Source: Pseudomonas sp. B6002
GTDB lineage: Bacteria > Pseudomonadota > Gammaproteobacteria > Pseudomonadales > Pseudomonadaceae
NCBI RefSeq assembly: GCF_013385985.1
Contig: NZ_JACAOY010000036.1
Span: 26,722 to 90,721 of the forward strand
Reading direction: 5' to 3'
DNA length: 64,000 nt
Under the pieces are notes generated by a model. That model did no database searches and had not been told where the DNA came from. It saw nothing but the letters and a program-made list of their open reading frames with translations. The translations under genes and the position numbers were made by a program. Of the stretch, positions 37,456-46,838 are shown one piece after another. The stretch's first letter is position 1, and each line of letters starts with the position of its first letter.

Positions 37456-38421
37456 ATGGGCGAGTTTGAGCTGATCCGCAACTACTTCGCCGCCGCGCCC
37501 TGTGCGCAAGGCGGCGAAGGCATTGCGTTGGGGATCGGCGATGACTGCGCCTTGCTGGCGCTCCCCGCCGGGGAGCAGTTGGCAATCTCCACGGATACTT
37601 TGGTAGCCGGCGTACACTTTGCCGACCCCTGTGATCCGTACCTGCTTGGCCAGCGCTCGCTGGCCGTGGCGGTGAGCGACCTGGCCGCCATGGGCGCCAA
37701 CCCTCTCGCGTTTACCCTTGCCCTTACCACCCCGACGGTCGATGCCGATTGGCTGCAGCGCTATGCCCAGGGTTTGAATGCCATGGCGCAAAGCTGCGGC
37801 GTGGGCCTGGTGGGCGGCGACACCACACGTGGGCCGTTGAGCCTGACCCTGACCGTGTTCGGCCGCGTGCCGGCCGGACAGGCGCTGACGCGTAGCGGTG
37901 CACAGCCGGGTGACCTGCTGTGTGTCGGTGGTGAGTTGGGTAATGCGGCCGGCGCCTTGCCGTTGGTATTGGGGCAGCGCAGCGCTGACGCCGCCATTGC
38001 TGGGCCGCTGCTGGCCCATTACTGGTCACCGCAGCCGCAGCTGGCCCTGGGTCTGGCATTGCGGGGCAAGGCGACCTCTGCGATGGACATCTCCGACGGG
38101 CTGTTGGCCGATTGCGGGCATATCGCCAAGGCGTCGGCTGTCCGCCTGTTGATCGAGCACCAGGCCTTGCCGTTGTCCCAGGCCTTGCTGGCGTTTGTCG
38201 GCGATGAGGCCGCCCGCGTGGCTGCGCTGAGCGGCGGGGATGACTACGTGCTGGCGTTTACCCTGCCGCAGGCCGAGCTGGCGCCCTTGTTGGCGAGCGG
38301 TTGGCCGGTGCATGTGATCGGCCGGGTCGAGGCGGGGCAGGGCGTGACATTGCTTGATACCCAAGGGCAGGACATCACCCCGGCCGTGCGCGGCTATCAG
38401 CACTTCAGCGAGACGCCCTGA
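37456..38421 (+). CDS. thiL: Thiamine-monophosphate kinase
   Basis: 321 residues. It phosphorylates thiamine monophosphate to the active diphosphate. Metal and ATP-binding motifs are GIGDDCALL near residue 29, the STDTLVAGVHF region, AVSDLAAMGANP, GGDTTRG and DISDGLLADCGHIA. In P. aeruginosa the next gene is pgpA; here that gene is absent and a substrate-binding protein gene follows after 55 bases. Confidence 0.96.
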   Translation: MGEFELIRNYFAAAPCAQGGEGIALGIGDDCALLALPAGEQLAISTDTLVAGVHFADPCDPYLLGQRSLAVAVSDLAAMGANPLAFTLALTTPTVDADWLQRYAQGLNAMAQSCGVGLVGGDTTRGPLSLTLTVFGRVPAGQALTRSGAQPGDLLCVGGELGNAAGALPLVLGQRSADAAIAGPLLAHYWSPQPQLALGLALRGKATSAMDISDGLLADCGHIAKASAVRLLIEHQALPLSQALLAFVGDEAARVAALSGGDDYVLAFTLPQAELAPLLASGWPVHVIGRVEAGQGVTLLDTQGQDITPAVRGYQHFSETP

Positions 38422-38476
38422 TTCGGCGAGCTGCGCTACCCTCTATACGGTTCTCAAGGTGTAGGAGGTTGTCATC

Positions 38477-39202
38477 ATGGATGTGCGCCGTTGGCTGCTG
38501 ATTGTGCTGTGCGCGGTCGCGACACTTGTGCACGCGGACGAAGCCCCGGTACCTGGCAAGATCATGCTGGCCAGCGAAGAGTGGAACGACTACACCAACA
38601 AAGACGGCAGCGGCCTGGCGTGGGATGTGTTGCGCCAGGTGTTCGAGCCGGCCGGAATCACCCTGCAAACCCGCAGCGTGCCCTATACCCGTTCGGTCGG
38701 CTTGGCCCAGCGCGGCGAAGTGGATGGCTGGGTCGGTTCCTACCGTGACGAAGCGACTGGCGTGCTGTACCCCCACTGGAACTTCGACTCCGACCACATC
38801 TACGCCCTCGGACTGGCCACTGCGCCGACGCCCAGCGTGGCCACGCTGGGCAATTACCGCCTGGCCTGGGTGCGCGGCTACAAGTACGAGGAGTACTTGC
38901 CCAACGTGCACCGCTTCAACCAGATCGAACGCCGCGACGGCATCCTGCCGATGCTGCAGCACGGCCGCGCAGACTTCTACATCGACGCCCTCAGCGAAGC
39001 CCAGTACGTGCTTGGCCAGGCCGATGACCCGACGCAATTCAAGCTCACCCACATCGCCGAACTGCCGCTGTACCTGGGGTTTGCCGATAACGAACGCGGC
39101 CGGGCGTTGATGGCTGTGTATGACCAGCGCATGGCGGCGCTGGTGAAAAACGGCGAGTTGAAGCCGATTTTCGAGCGCTGGAAACAACCCTATCCGTTCT
39201 GA
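38477..39202 (+). CDS. Periplasmic substrate-binding protein, family 3 type
   Basis: 241 residues with AGGAGG 10 bases before ATG. Signal peptide MDVRRWLLIVLCAVATLVHA cut before DEAPV. The mature part fits family 3 solute-binding proteins: DGSGLAWDVLRQVFEPAGI, VDGWVGSYRDE and GRADFYIDALSEAQYVLG. There are no permease or ATPase genes beside it, so it may serve a distant transporter or a sensory role. It stands between thiL and ribA where pgpA is expected. Confidence 0.85.
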   Translation: MDVRRWLLIVLCAVATLVHADEAPVPGKIMLASEEWNDYTNKDGSGLAWDVLRQVFEPAGITLQTRSVPYTRSVGLAQRGEVDGWVGSYRDEATGVLYPHWNFDSDHIYALGLATAPTPSVATLGNYRLAWVRGYKYEEYLPNVHRFNQIERRDGILPMLQHGRADFYIDALSEAQYVLGQADDPTQFKLTHIAELPLYLGFADNERGRALMAVYDQRMAALVKNGELKPIFERWKQPYPF

Positions 39203-39331
39203 TGGGCATAGAACCGGGATGAAGGCCAATCGAACCGATTGATCTTTATCAGCGATAATTCAGCTTAAGCGTCTGTAGGAACCTGCTGTTACAATGGCCG
39301 CCATCGTAAAAACTGAAATCAGGAGCACACG

Positions 39332-39949
39332 GTGCCCGTCGTTTTCGTCGCCGCTTCCAAGCTGCCTACCCCTTTTGCCACGTTCACCATGAACGGCTTT
39401 CTCGAAGAAGCCACCGGCCGCGAGCACGTTGTGCTCAGCCTGGGCGACATCGCAGACGGCGCGCCGGTGCTGGGCCGTGTGCATTCCGAATGCCTGACCG
39501 GTGACGCGTTGTTCAGCCAGCGCTGCGACTGTGGTTCGCAACTGGAAGCCGCGATGCGTGCCATCGCCCGCGAAGGCCGGGGCGTTCTGCTCTACCTGCG
39601 CCAGGAAGGCCGTGGTATCGGCCTGATGAACAAGATCCGTGCGTATGAGCTGCAAGACGGCGGCGCCGACACCGTTGAAGCCAACGAGCGCCTGGGCTTT
39701 GCCGCTGACCAGCGCGACTACGCGATCTGCCTGCCGATGCTGGAGCACCTGGGCGTCAAATCCCTGCGCCTGATGACCAACAACCCACGCAAAGTCAAAG
39801 CCTTGACCGACATGGGCATCACCGTGGCCGAGCGCGTGCCGCTGCACACCGGGCACAACCCGCACAACAAGCTCTACCTGGCCACCAAGGCCAGCAAGCT
39901 CGACCACATGATGGGCAACGAACACCAGGGCGAGGTCGACCGCGCGTGA
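39332..39949 (+). CDS. ribA: GTP cyclohydrolase II
   Basis: 205 residues, GTG start with AGGAG upstream. First step of riboflavin synthesis. The zinc Cys residues are in [18 protein letters not shown] (about residues 50-67), the catalytic loop is [20 protein letters not shown], and the end has [22 protein letters not shown]. This complete enzyme makes the degenerate domain of RibBA dispensable. Its stop overlaps the GTG start of the next gene. Confidence 0.97.
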   Translation: MPVVFVAASKLPTPFATFTMNGFLEEATGREHVVLSLGDIADGAPVLGRVHSECLTGDALFSQRCDCGSQLEAAMRAIAREGRGVLLYLRQEGRGIGLMNKIRAYELQDGGADTVEANERLGFAADQRDYAICLPMLEHLGVKSLRLMTNNPRKVKALTDMGITVAERVPLHTGHNPHNKLYLATKASKLDHMMGNEHQGEVDRA

Positions 39950-40365
39950 CCCGTGGCCAGGTGAAACGGCGACTGTCCTTCAATTGGTGGCAGTACCTGG
40001 CCCTGGCACTGCTCCCGCTGTTTGTGATCAACCTGGTGTTTGGCCAGGCTGAATCATTGCTTCCCGTATTGGCCATGCCGTTCTTCATTGCCGGCGTGGC
40101 CTCTATGTTTCTGAGCCTGCGTTATTTTCATGGCTATAAACACGCACTGATCGCCACCTCCAAAGCCCTCGATACCCCTGAAGAACCCGCGGCCTGGATC
40201 ACCCTGGCGGCTCGTCGGCGCACGGCGTTGCTGGTTGCCGCCATTCCCGCGTGGATCGGCGCGCTGGCGGTGTTTGTCGGCCTGGAAGCGGTGCCGCTGT
40301 TTCTGTTGGCCCTGTCGACGCTGGTGTTGTTCTACCTCTATCGCATTCCGCGTCAGCTGGGATGA
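39946..40365 (+). CDS. Small inner-membrane protein
   Basis: 139 residues, GTG start overlapping the ribA stop. Four hydrophobic segments can be seen (about 15-35, 40-57, 88-105 and 108-128), with a basic N-terminus [15 protein letters not shown] and basic end YRIPRQLG. I recognise no family with a known function; a membrane gene at this place beside ribA is also found in P. aeruginosa. It is coupled to the next gene by an ATGA overlap, so a role in cobalamin or metal uptake is possible but unproven. Confidence 0.8.
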   Translation: MTRGQVKRRLSFNWWQYLALALLPLFVINLVFGQAESLLPVLAMPFFIAGVASMFLSLRYFHGYKHALIATSKALDTPEEPAAWITLAARRRTALLVAAIPAWIGALAVFVGLEAVPLFLLALSTLVLFYLYRIPRQLG

Positions 40366-41147
40366 GGCGTTACTGGCTGGCGCTTCTGCTGGCATTAAGC
40401 ACCCAGGCGTTGGCGGCCGAACGCGTGATCAGCCTGGCGCCGTCCCTCTCTGAAATCGTGGTTGAACTGGGCGCTGCCGACCTGCTGGTGGGCGTGCTCG
40501 ACGGCGGCGATCGGCCTGCGACCTTGGCGAATGTGCCGTCAGTGGGGCATTACGGTCAGTTGGACATGGAGCGCCTGCTCAGCCTCAAACCGGACCTGAT
40601 CCTGCTCTGGCCTGGCAGTGTCGGCCCCGCCCAGCGCGAACAACTGCAGCGCCTGAATATCCCGGTGTACGTCGCCGAACCCCACAGCCTTGAGCAACTG
40701 ACTACCCAGGTCCAGGCCATCGCCGACCAATTGGGGCGTGCTGAGGCGGGTCGACAACTGGCCGCACAACTGCGCCAGCGACTGGCTGAGTTGCGCCAGC
40801 GCTATCAGCGCGCCGAGCCCTTGCGCGTGTTTTACCAGGTGTGGAACCAGCCGCTGTACACCGTGGGCGGCGGCCAGATCATCAGCGATGCGTTGAGCGT
40901 GTGCGGCGCGCGCAATGTGTTTGATGACCTCAAGCTGCCGGCGCCGCAGGTGAGTATCGAGTCGGTGTTGCAGCGTGATCCCGAGATGATTCTGGTAGGG
41001 GATCAGGTGCAGAAGGACGCCTGGAAGGTGTGGCCGGCGATGGCGGAGCGGGTGCGGCTGGTGCCGGATAAAGGGCTGGAGCGGCCCAGTGGGCAGATGT
41101 TAGAGGCGGTGGCCAGGTTGTGTCAGGTGATTGCGCCGAACCTGTGA
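40362..41147 (+). CDS. Cobalamin-type ABC substrate-binding protein (BtuF-like)
   Basis: 261 residues from ATG 40362. Signal peptide [19 protein letters not shown], then a helical-backbone binding protein: AERVISLAPSLSEIVVELGA, GHYGQLDMERLLSLKPDLIL, FYQVWNQPLYTVGGGQIISDAL and VSIESVLQRDPEMIL. These fit BtuF, which binds vitamin B12 in the periplasm. The BtuB-like receptor gene is close but convergent. No BtuCD genes are in the window. Confidence 0.87.
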   Translation: MRRYWLALLLALSTQALAAERVISLAPSLSEIVVELGAADLLVGVLDGGDRPATLANVPSVGHYGQLDMERLLSLKPDLILLWPGSVGPAQREQLQRLNIPVYVAEPHSLEQLTTQVQAIADQLGRAEAGRQLAAQLRQRLAELRQRYQRAEPLRVFYQVWNQPLYTVGGGQIISDALSVCGARNVFDDLKLPAPQVSIESVLQRDPEMILVGDQVQKDAWKVWPAMAERVRLVPDKGLERPSGQMLEAVARLCQVIAPNL

Positions 41148-41148
41148 G

Positions 41149-41221
41149 GCCGCTATCGCTGGCAAGCCAGCTCCTACAGGGGGAATGCATTCCAACTGTA
41201 GGAGCCGGCTTGCCGGCGATG
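41149..41221. repeat. REPIN (CCGGCTTGCCGG type)
   Basis: Inverted REP pair between the convergent btuF-like and btuB-like genes; the right unit has the core GTAGGAGCCGGCTTGCCGGC. Confidence 0.88.
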
Positions 41222-41238
41222 GGGACGGACCTGCCAAC

Positions 41239-43125
41239 TCAGATATCGGGCGTCCAAGTCACCCCAACCCTCCAAACCCGACCCTCTTCACGATAATACT
41301 GGTTGTTCTCGAAATCCGGGTCCTGATAGCTGTACATCGCCCGCGCATAGGCTTTATCCAACACATTATCGACCTTGAACGACAGCAGCACCTCCCGGCT
41401 CAGCGCCCAACTGCTACGCAGCCCTAACAAGGCATACCCGCCCAGCCGGTTGCGATTCTCTTCATCGTCATAGCTGCGGCTGATCGCTTGCCAGCTGGCA
41501 CCCACCCCCAGCTTGTCGAACTGCCGATCCACATCCAGGTTCAGCGTGCGCCGCGCCCGACGGGCCAGGGTATGGTCGCTGTCTCGGTCGCGAGGGTCGA
41601 TGATCGAGACGCCCAGGTTGCCTTGCCAGCCGAACACCTGCTGCTTGAGCGCCGCTTCAAACCCGTTGATCCGTGCGGACGCCACGTTGTGCGGGATGTA
41701 GAGGTCCGCCGGCTGGGCGACGATGGCGTCTTTCAGGTCGGTGCGATACAGCGAGGTTTCCAGGCGCGTGGTGTCGCTCAGTTGGCTGCGCCACTGCACC
41801 TCATAGGTTTTTGAATGTTCGGGCTTGAGGTCTGGGTTGCTGCTGCCGGGGTAGTACAAGTCATTGAAACTTGGCGCACGGAAGCCTTCGCTGTAGGACA
41901 GCAGTACGTCGTTGTCCGGGTTCAGCGGCACGGTCAGGGTGCCACTCCAGGTGTTCTGGCTGCCGAACTGCTGGTTGGTGTCGTGACGCAGGCCCAGCTC
42001 GGTGGAAAACCGCTCGGCCGCGAAACGATGCTGGATAAACACCGCACGGTTCCAGCGGCTGTCTTCGTCGAAGTCAGTGGTGGCGCGTACGCGGTCTTCG
42101 TACCAGTCGCCGCCAAGGATCAGGCTGTTACGGTCATCCAGGGTCAGGTCGTTCTGCCAGTTCACCGAGTCGCGGTAGGTGTTGAAGGCGCTGCCCTCAT
42201 CGCTGAGATGGTCGCGCTTCTTGTCGCGGTTCTCGCTGTGGCCCAGTTCCAAGCGGGTTTGCCAGCGCTCGTTGAGCTTGGCGTCGACATAACCGCTGGC
42301 GCTGCTCACGGTGTAGTCGGTGTAGGGTTTCTGGCCGACGGTTTCGAAAAAGCTGACGTAGCGCCCGAACGGGTTGTCGTATTCCGACTTGCCCCGGCCA
42401 TCCAGCAGGTTGAAGCCCACTTCGAGGTCATCGCTCAACGAGTGGCTGAGGTTCAGGCTCAAGGACTTGTTGCGATAGGCATCATGATCGCCATCACTGG
42501 CAAACGACTCATGGGTCCAGTTGATGCCCCGGGTTTCATCCAGGCTGGCGCCGAGGTTGAAGCGCGTACGCTCATCGCCGCCGGACAGGCCGAGGCTGCG
42601 TTCCCACGTCTGGTTGCTGCCAAAGCCTACGTGCAGACGCGGATGAACGCCGGCCTGGGCGTTGCGCCGGGTGAAAATCTGGATGACCCCGCCGATGGCA
42701 TCGCTGCCGTAGATCACCGAGCGCGAACCGCGCAGCACTTCTACCCGCTCAATCTGGTCGACGCTGAGGAACTGCAACCCGCTGTCGCCCGAGGTGGCGT
42801 TGGCGATGCGCTGGCCGTCCACCAGCACCAGGCTTTGGGCCGACTTGGTGCCGCGAATGAACACCCCCGGCAAACTGCCGCGCCCACCGGTTTGTGCGAT
42901 TTGCACGCCGGGCACACGGCTCAGCAGGTCGGTGACGCTGGTGGGTTGCAGGCGATCGATGTCGTCGCGGGTAAACACAGTGTTGGCGGCGCTGCTGTCG
43001 TTACGCGCCTGCACCTGGCGGTTGGCGGTGATGACCACGTCGGGGAGGCTCAGGGCCTGGTCGCGGGTGTCGGCGAGCAGTTCGGGAGCGGGGAGAAGCA
43101 GCAAGGCGAGGTGCAGGCGTTTCAT
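41239..43125 (-). CDS. btuB: TonB-dependent outer membrane receptor, BtuB-like
   Basis: 628 residues from ATG 43125. A signal peptide is followed by a TonB box-like DVVITANR (about residues 27-34). The plug domain (about 45-160) has DLLSRVPGVQIAQTGGRGSLPGVFIRG, and the beta-barrel ends RVWRVGVTWTPDI. The length and the DVVITA box fit cobalamin receptors; other small TonB substrates are possible. The neighbouring BtuF-like gene supports B12. No cobalamin riboswitch is seen in the 156 bases upstream, which are mostly REPIN. Confidence 0.87.
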   Translation of the reverse strand: MKRLHLALLLLPAPELLADTRDQALSLPDVVITANRQVQARNDSSAANTVFTRDDIDRLQPTSVTDLLSRVPGVQIAQTGGRGSLPGVFIRGTKSAQSLVLVDGQRIANATSGDSGLQFLSVDQIERVEVLRGSRSVIYGSDAIGGVIQIFTRRNAQAGVHPRLHVGFGSNQTWERSLGLSGGDERTRFNLGASLDETRGINWTHESFASDGDHDAYRNKSLSLNLSHSLSDDLEVGFNLLDGRGKSEYDNPFGRYVSFFETVGQKPYTDYTVSSASGYVDAKLNERWQTRLELGHSENRDKKRDHLSDEGSAFNTYRDSVNWQNDLTLDDRNSLILGGDWYEDRVRATTDFDEDSRWNRAVFIQHRFAAERFSTELGLRHDTNQQFGSQNTWSGTLTVPLNPDNDVLLSYSEGFRAPSFNDLYYPGSSNPDLKPEHSKTYEVQWRSQLSDTTRLETSLYRTDLKDAIVAQPADLYIPHNVASARINGFEAALKQQVFGWQGNLGVSIIDPRDRDSDHTLARRARRTLNLDVDRQFDKLGVGASWQAISRSYDDEENRNRLGGYALLGLRSSWALSREVLLSFKVDNVLDKAYARAMYSYQDPDFENNQYYREEGRVWRVGVTWTPDI

Positions 43126-43160
43126 GGTCTGTCCATAGATCTGAAAATGGGTACAAATCA

Positions 43161-43254
43161 AATGTGGGAGCGGGCTTGCCCGCGAATGCGGTGGGTCAGC
43201 TACCAATAAGCTGGCTGACCCACTGTATTCGCGGGCAAGCCCGCTCCCACATTT
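43161..43254. repeat. REPIN (CGGGCTTGCCCGCGAATGCGG type)
   Basis: Long inverted pair with extra pairing of GTGGGTCAGC with GCTGACCCAC in the centre, so that nearly the whole 94 bases fold into one hairpin. It lies between dxs and btuB and must be crossed if they are co-transcribed. Confidence 0.92.
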
Positions 43255-43281
43255 TGATCCGGTTTCGATCGAGGGATTGGG

Positions 43282-45180
43282 CTACAGGCCCAGCAGCGCC
43301 ATGCGCTCACGCACCGACGCCTCGATCCCGGCCCCGTCCAACCCGCATTCAGCCAGCATCTGCGCCGGCTTGGCGTGTTCGACGTACACATCCGGCAAGC
43401 CTAGGTGCAGCACCGACTTGAGGATGTTCTCCCGCGCCAGGAACTCGCTGACGGCCGCACCGGCGCCGCCCATGATGGCGTTCTCTTCGACGGTCACCAG
43501 CAGCTCATGGCTGCCGGCAATCTCACGCACCAGGTCTTCATCCAGGGGTTTGACGAAACGCATGTCGACCACGGTGGCGTCGAGCTTCTCGGCCACTTTC
43601 AGGGTCTCGGCCAATTGCACGCCGAACACCAGGAACGCGGTCTTGCTGCCTTGGCGACGCACGATGCCCTTGCCGATCTCGATAGGCTCCAGGTCCTTCT
43701 CGATCACCGCATTCGGGCCGTTGCCGCGTGGGTAGCGCACGGCGGCCGGGCCGTTGTACAGGTGGCCGGTGCTGAGCATCTTGCGCAGTTCGTTTTCGTC
43801 GCTCGGCGTCATCACCAGCATTCCGGGGATGCAGCGCAGGTAGGACAAGTCGAAGCTGCCGGCGTGGGTCGGGCCGTCTTCGCCCACCAGGCCTGCGCGG
43901 TCGATGGCGAACAGCACGTCGAGGTTCTGTACCGCGACATCGTGGACCAGTTGGTCGTAGCCGCGCTGCAGGAAGGTGGAGTAGATCGCCACCACCGGCT
44001 TGGCGCCTTCGCAGGCCATGCCGGCCGCAAAGGTCACCGCATGCTGTTCGGCAATTGCCACGTCGAAGTAACGCAGTGGGAAACGCTCGCTGAAGGCCAC
44101 CAGGTCGGAGCCTTCCTTCATCGCCGGGGTAATCCCCACCAGGCGAGGGTCGGCGGCAGCCATGTCGCACAGCCATTCGCCGAACACACCGGAATACTTC
44201 GGCCCGCTGGCTTTTTTCGGCGCAGCGGCGGGAGCGTCCAGGGGTTCCAGCTTGGTGATGGCGTGGTAGCCAATCGGGTCGACTTCCGCCGGGGCGAAGC
44301 CTTTGCCTTTCTTGGTGACGATGTGCAGGAACTGCGGGCCCTTGAGGTCACGCATGTTGCGCAGCGTGGCGATCAGGGTGGGCAGGTCGTGGCCGTCGAT
44401 CGGGCCGATGTAGTTCCAGCCCAGTTCTTCGAACAGGGTGCCGGGCACCAGCATGCCTTTGGCATATTCTTCGGTACGGCGGGCAATTTCCCACGCGCCG
44501 GGCAGACGCGAGAGCACCTTCTTGCTGCCTTCACGCATGCTGGCATAGGTGCGGCTGGAGAGGATTTTTGCCAGGTAATTGGACAGGCCACCGACATTGC
44601 GCGAGATCGACATGTCGTTGTCGTTGAGGATCACCAACATGTTGGCGTCCACTTCCGGCGCATGGTTCAGCGCTTCGAACGCCATGCCGGCGGTCAACGC
44701 GCCGTCGCCAATCACCGCAATCGCCTTGCGATCGCTGCCTTGCAGGCGGGCGGCAATGGCCATGCCCAGCGCTGCACTGATGGACGTGCTGGAGTGGCCG
44801 ACGCCAAAGGTGTCGTACTCGCTCTCGGAGCGGCGCGGGAAGGCGGCAATGCCGTCCTTCTGGCGCAACGTGCCCATCTGCTCGCGGCGACCGGTGAGGA
44901 TCTTGTGCGGATACGCCTGATGGCCCACGTCCCACACCAGCCGGTCATCCGGGGTGTCGAACACGTAATGCAGGGCGATGGTCAGCTCGATGACGCCCAG
45001 GCCGGCACCGAAATGCCCACCGGTCTGGCCGACCGTGTAGAGCAATTCCAGGCGCAACTCATCGGCCAGGGTTTCCAGCTCGGCTTCACCCAGTCGACGC
45101 AGGCCGGCCGGCGTGACAGCACGGTCAAGCAGGGGCGTGGACGGGCGCTTGCGGGGAATCTCTTGAAACGTCGTGGGCAT
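43282..45180 (-). CDS. dxs: 1-deoxy-D-xylulose-5-phosphate synthase
   Basis: 632 residues, first enzyme of the MEP isoprenoid pathway, thiamine diphosphate dependent. The ThDP motif [17 protein letters not shown] starts near residue 155, with HDLPTL nearby. DxsQ landmarks [20 protein letters not shown] and [22 protein letters not shown] (regions) are present. It follows xseB and ispA in the same direction, the standard cluster. It draws on the thiamine diphosphate made by ThiL. Confidence 0.97.
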   Translation of the reverse strand: MPTTFQEIPRKRPSTPLLDRAVTPAGLRRLGEAELETLADELRLELLYTVGQTGGHFGAGLGVIELTIALHYVFDTPDDRLVWDVGHQAYPHKILTGRREQMGTLRQKDGIAAFPRRSESEYDTFGVGHSSTSISAALGMAIAARLQGSDRKAIAVIGDGALTAGMAFEALNHAPEVDANMLVILNDNDMSISRNVGGLSNYLAKILSSRTYASMREGSKKVLSRLPGAWEIARRTEEYAKGMLVPGTLFEELGWNYIGPIDGHDLPTLIATLRNMRDLKGPQFLHIVTKKGKGFAPAEVDPIGYHAITKLEPLDAPAAAPKKASGPKYSGVFGEWLCDMAAADPRLVGITPAMKEGSDLVAFSERFPLRYFDVAIAEQHAVTFAAGMACEGAKPVVAIYSTFLQRGYDQLVHDVAVQNLDVLFAIDRAGLVGEDGPTHAGSFDLSYLRCIPGMLVMTPSDENELRKMLSTGHLYNGPAAVRYPRGNGPNAVIEKDLEPIEIGKGIVRRQGSKTAFLVFGVQLAETLKVAEKLDATVVDMRFVKPLDEDLVREIAGSHELLVTVEENAIMGGAGAAVSEFLARENILKSVLHLGLPDVYVEHAKPAQMLAECGLDGAGIEASVRERMALLGL

Positions 45181-45290
45181 CAGGCGAATCGTTATAGGTA
45201 TAGAAGAGGCGGCAGTTTACCTCAAGCATCGCAAACTGCCCACGCAGAGCGCCGAACTTGGCCGATATGCGGCCGTAAAGGCCGCCGTTA

Positions 45291-46178
45291 TCAGTGGCGG
45301 CGTTCGACGATATACCGCGCCAGGTCACGCAGTGGCTCGGCCGCCGCGTCGAAAGGTCGCAGGGCGTCCAGGGCCTGGTCGCGCAGTTCCAGGGCGTAGG
45401 CCTTGGCCGCGTCCAGCCCAAGCAGCGCAGGATAAGTCGGTTTGTCCCGTGCGATGTCGGCACCTTGGCGTTTGCCCAGGGTGGCGGTGTCACTTTCTAC
45501 GTCGAGAATATCGTCCTGCACCTGGAAGGCCAGGCCGATGGCGCGGGAGTAGGTCTGCAGGGCGGCCAATTGCGCAGCGGTCGCTTGGCCGCTGGCCAGT
45601 GCGCCCAGCTCCACGGCGGCTTCGATCAGCGCGCCGGTCTTGTGGCGGTGCATGTGTTCAAGGGCGTGCTGGTCGAGCTTGAGGCTGACCGAGCCCATGT
45701 CGATGGCCTGGCCGCCGACCATGCCGGCCGGGCCCGCTGCGTGGGCCAGCTTGGTCACCATGCGCAGGCGGATCTCGGCATTGACGCTGCTCAAGGCCGG
45801 GTCCAGCAACGCGCTGAACGCCAGGCTCTGCAGACCGTCGCCGGCCAGGATCGCATAGGCTTCATCAAAGGCTTTGTGGGTGGTGGGCTGGCCGCGACGC
45901 AGGTCGTCATCGTCCATCGCCGGCAGATCGTCATGCACCAGGGAATAGGCGTGAATCAGCTCCACCGCACAGGCGGCACCATTGGCCTGCTCGGCCGGCG
46001 CGCCCAGGGCTTCGCACGCGGCATAGGCCAGCAACGGACGCACGCGCTTGCCGCCGTTCATCACGCTGTAGCGCATGGCCTCGTAGAGGCGGTTCATTTC
46101 CGGGCTTGGCGCAACAAACAAGGGCGCAAGCGCCGCATTGACCCGGGCTTGGCTACTGGCCTGATACGCGTCGATCAT
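45291..46178 (-). CDS. ispA: Farnesyl diphosphate synthase (polyprenyl synthetase)
   Basis: 295 residues. It makes C15 farnesyl diphosphate from IPP and DMAPP/GPP. The first Asp-rich motif is [17 protein letters not shown] near residue 82 and the second is [13 protein letters not shown] near residue 222. [13 protein letters not shown] is the IPP-binding N-terminal region. Its ATG overlaps the xseB stop (ATGA). Confidence 0.97.
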   Translation of the reverse strand: MIDAYQASSQARVNAALAPLFVAPSPEMNRLYEAMRYSVMNGGKRVRPLLAYAACEALGAPAEQANGAACAVELIHAYSLVHDDLPAMDDDDLRRGQPTTHKAFDEAYAILAGDGLQSLAFSALLDPALSSVNAEIRLRMVTKLAHAAGPAGMVGGQAIDMGSVSLKLDQHALEHMHRHKTGALIEAAVELGALASGQATAAQLAALQTYSRAIGLAFQVQDDILDVESDTATLGKRQGADIARDKPTYPALLGLDAAKAYALELRDQALDALRPFDAAAEPLRDLARYIVERRH

Positions 46179-46417
46179 TCTGGCTGTTCCGCATCGAAAG
46201 GTTCTTCGGCCAACTCCCCGTCACGTTCGAGCAGCACTTGCACCTTCTGCTCGGCCTGCGCCAGGGCACTTTGACAGTCACGGGTCAGGCCGATGCCTTG
46301 CTCAAACGCTGTCAACGAATCTTCCAGCGACAACTCGCCGTTCTCCAGACGCTCGACCAGGGTTTGCAGGTCGGCGAGGGATTGTTCGAAATCGAGTGCA
46401 ACTTTTTTGCGGGCCAT
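46175..46417 (-). CDS. xseB: Exodeoxyribonuclease VII small subunit
   Basis: 80 residues, the usual length. [34 protein letters not shown] is the family region, forming a helical hairpin that binds XseA. It is upstream of and translationally coupled with ispA. The xseB-ispA-dxs order is widely conserved in proteobacteria. Confidence 0.97.
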   Translation of the reverse strand: MARKKVALDFEQSLADLQTLVERLENGELSLEDSLTAFEQGIGLTRDCQSALAQAEQKVQVLLERDGELAEEPFDAEQPE

Positions 46418-46505
46418 GGCGGCTATTCCGGTAGACGGTAAACCGGCGCGACACTAGCAGACATGGGGATTCTGGGCAAATGAGCGGGGTGGTCGAGCAA
46501 GGTCA

Positions 46506-46568
46506 TGAGCCGAATAAAAAAGTTATTCGGCTCACTAAATAAGCCGATTAGCGACTTTATTCGGCTCA
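46506..46568. repeat. TTATTCGGCTCA repeat cluster
   Basis: A perfect 12-bp inverted repeat (TGAGCCGAATAA at 46506-46517 with TTATTCGGCTCA at 46523-46534) is followed by a third exact copy at 46557-46568 and a degenerate copy near 46538-46550. Two copies face each other and one is direct. It looks like a cluster of binding sites left without a gene beside it. Confidence 0.75.
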
Positions 46569-46618
46569 CGGTTCTTTCAGGCGCTGGTCCGAAATCGTAC
46601 TTGAAACCCGTCATCAAG

Positions 46619-46838
46619 TTACGCGGCGCGAATACACCCCGGCGCGTGTGCAGGCCGTTCGAGCAAGCGCCAGAGCATCTCGGCATTTTTGTAGGCGTTG
46701 GCAATCAGAGGGGCCACGCGCCACAGCTCGAACGCATTGCGCTCGTGGGCGGTGACGTCATCGTTGCGCAGTCGTGTCCACCAATCCAATGCTTGCTGAT
46801 CGCGTTCGGAGGTTGGGGGGGCTTGGCTGACTGCTCAT
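46619..46838 (-). pseudogene. Remnant of a FecR-type anti-sigma regulator gene
   Basis: Reading the minus strand, ATG 46838 gives MSSQPSPP, then a run of seven C bases changes frame. In the next frame the text continues TSERDQQALDWWTRLRNDD and VTAHERNAFELWR, ending at TAA 46619. This matches the N-terminal DUF4880 domain of FecR. Six C bases would restore the frame. Only about 72 of the normal 300 or more residues remain, and no TonB receptor or ECF sigma gene is next to it. The ATG overlaps the stop of the merR gene. Confidence 0.6.

Noticed and set aside
41815-43209. Open frame of 464 codons on the plus strand opposite btuB
   Set aside because: Antisense shadow of a certain TonB receptor gene with atypical composition.
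19349-43254. REP clusters considered as CRISPR repeats
   Set aside because: They occur as single inverted pairs scattered between genes, not as direct repeats with regular spacers, and no cas genes are present.
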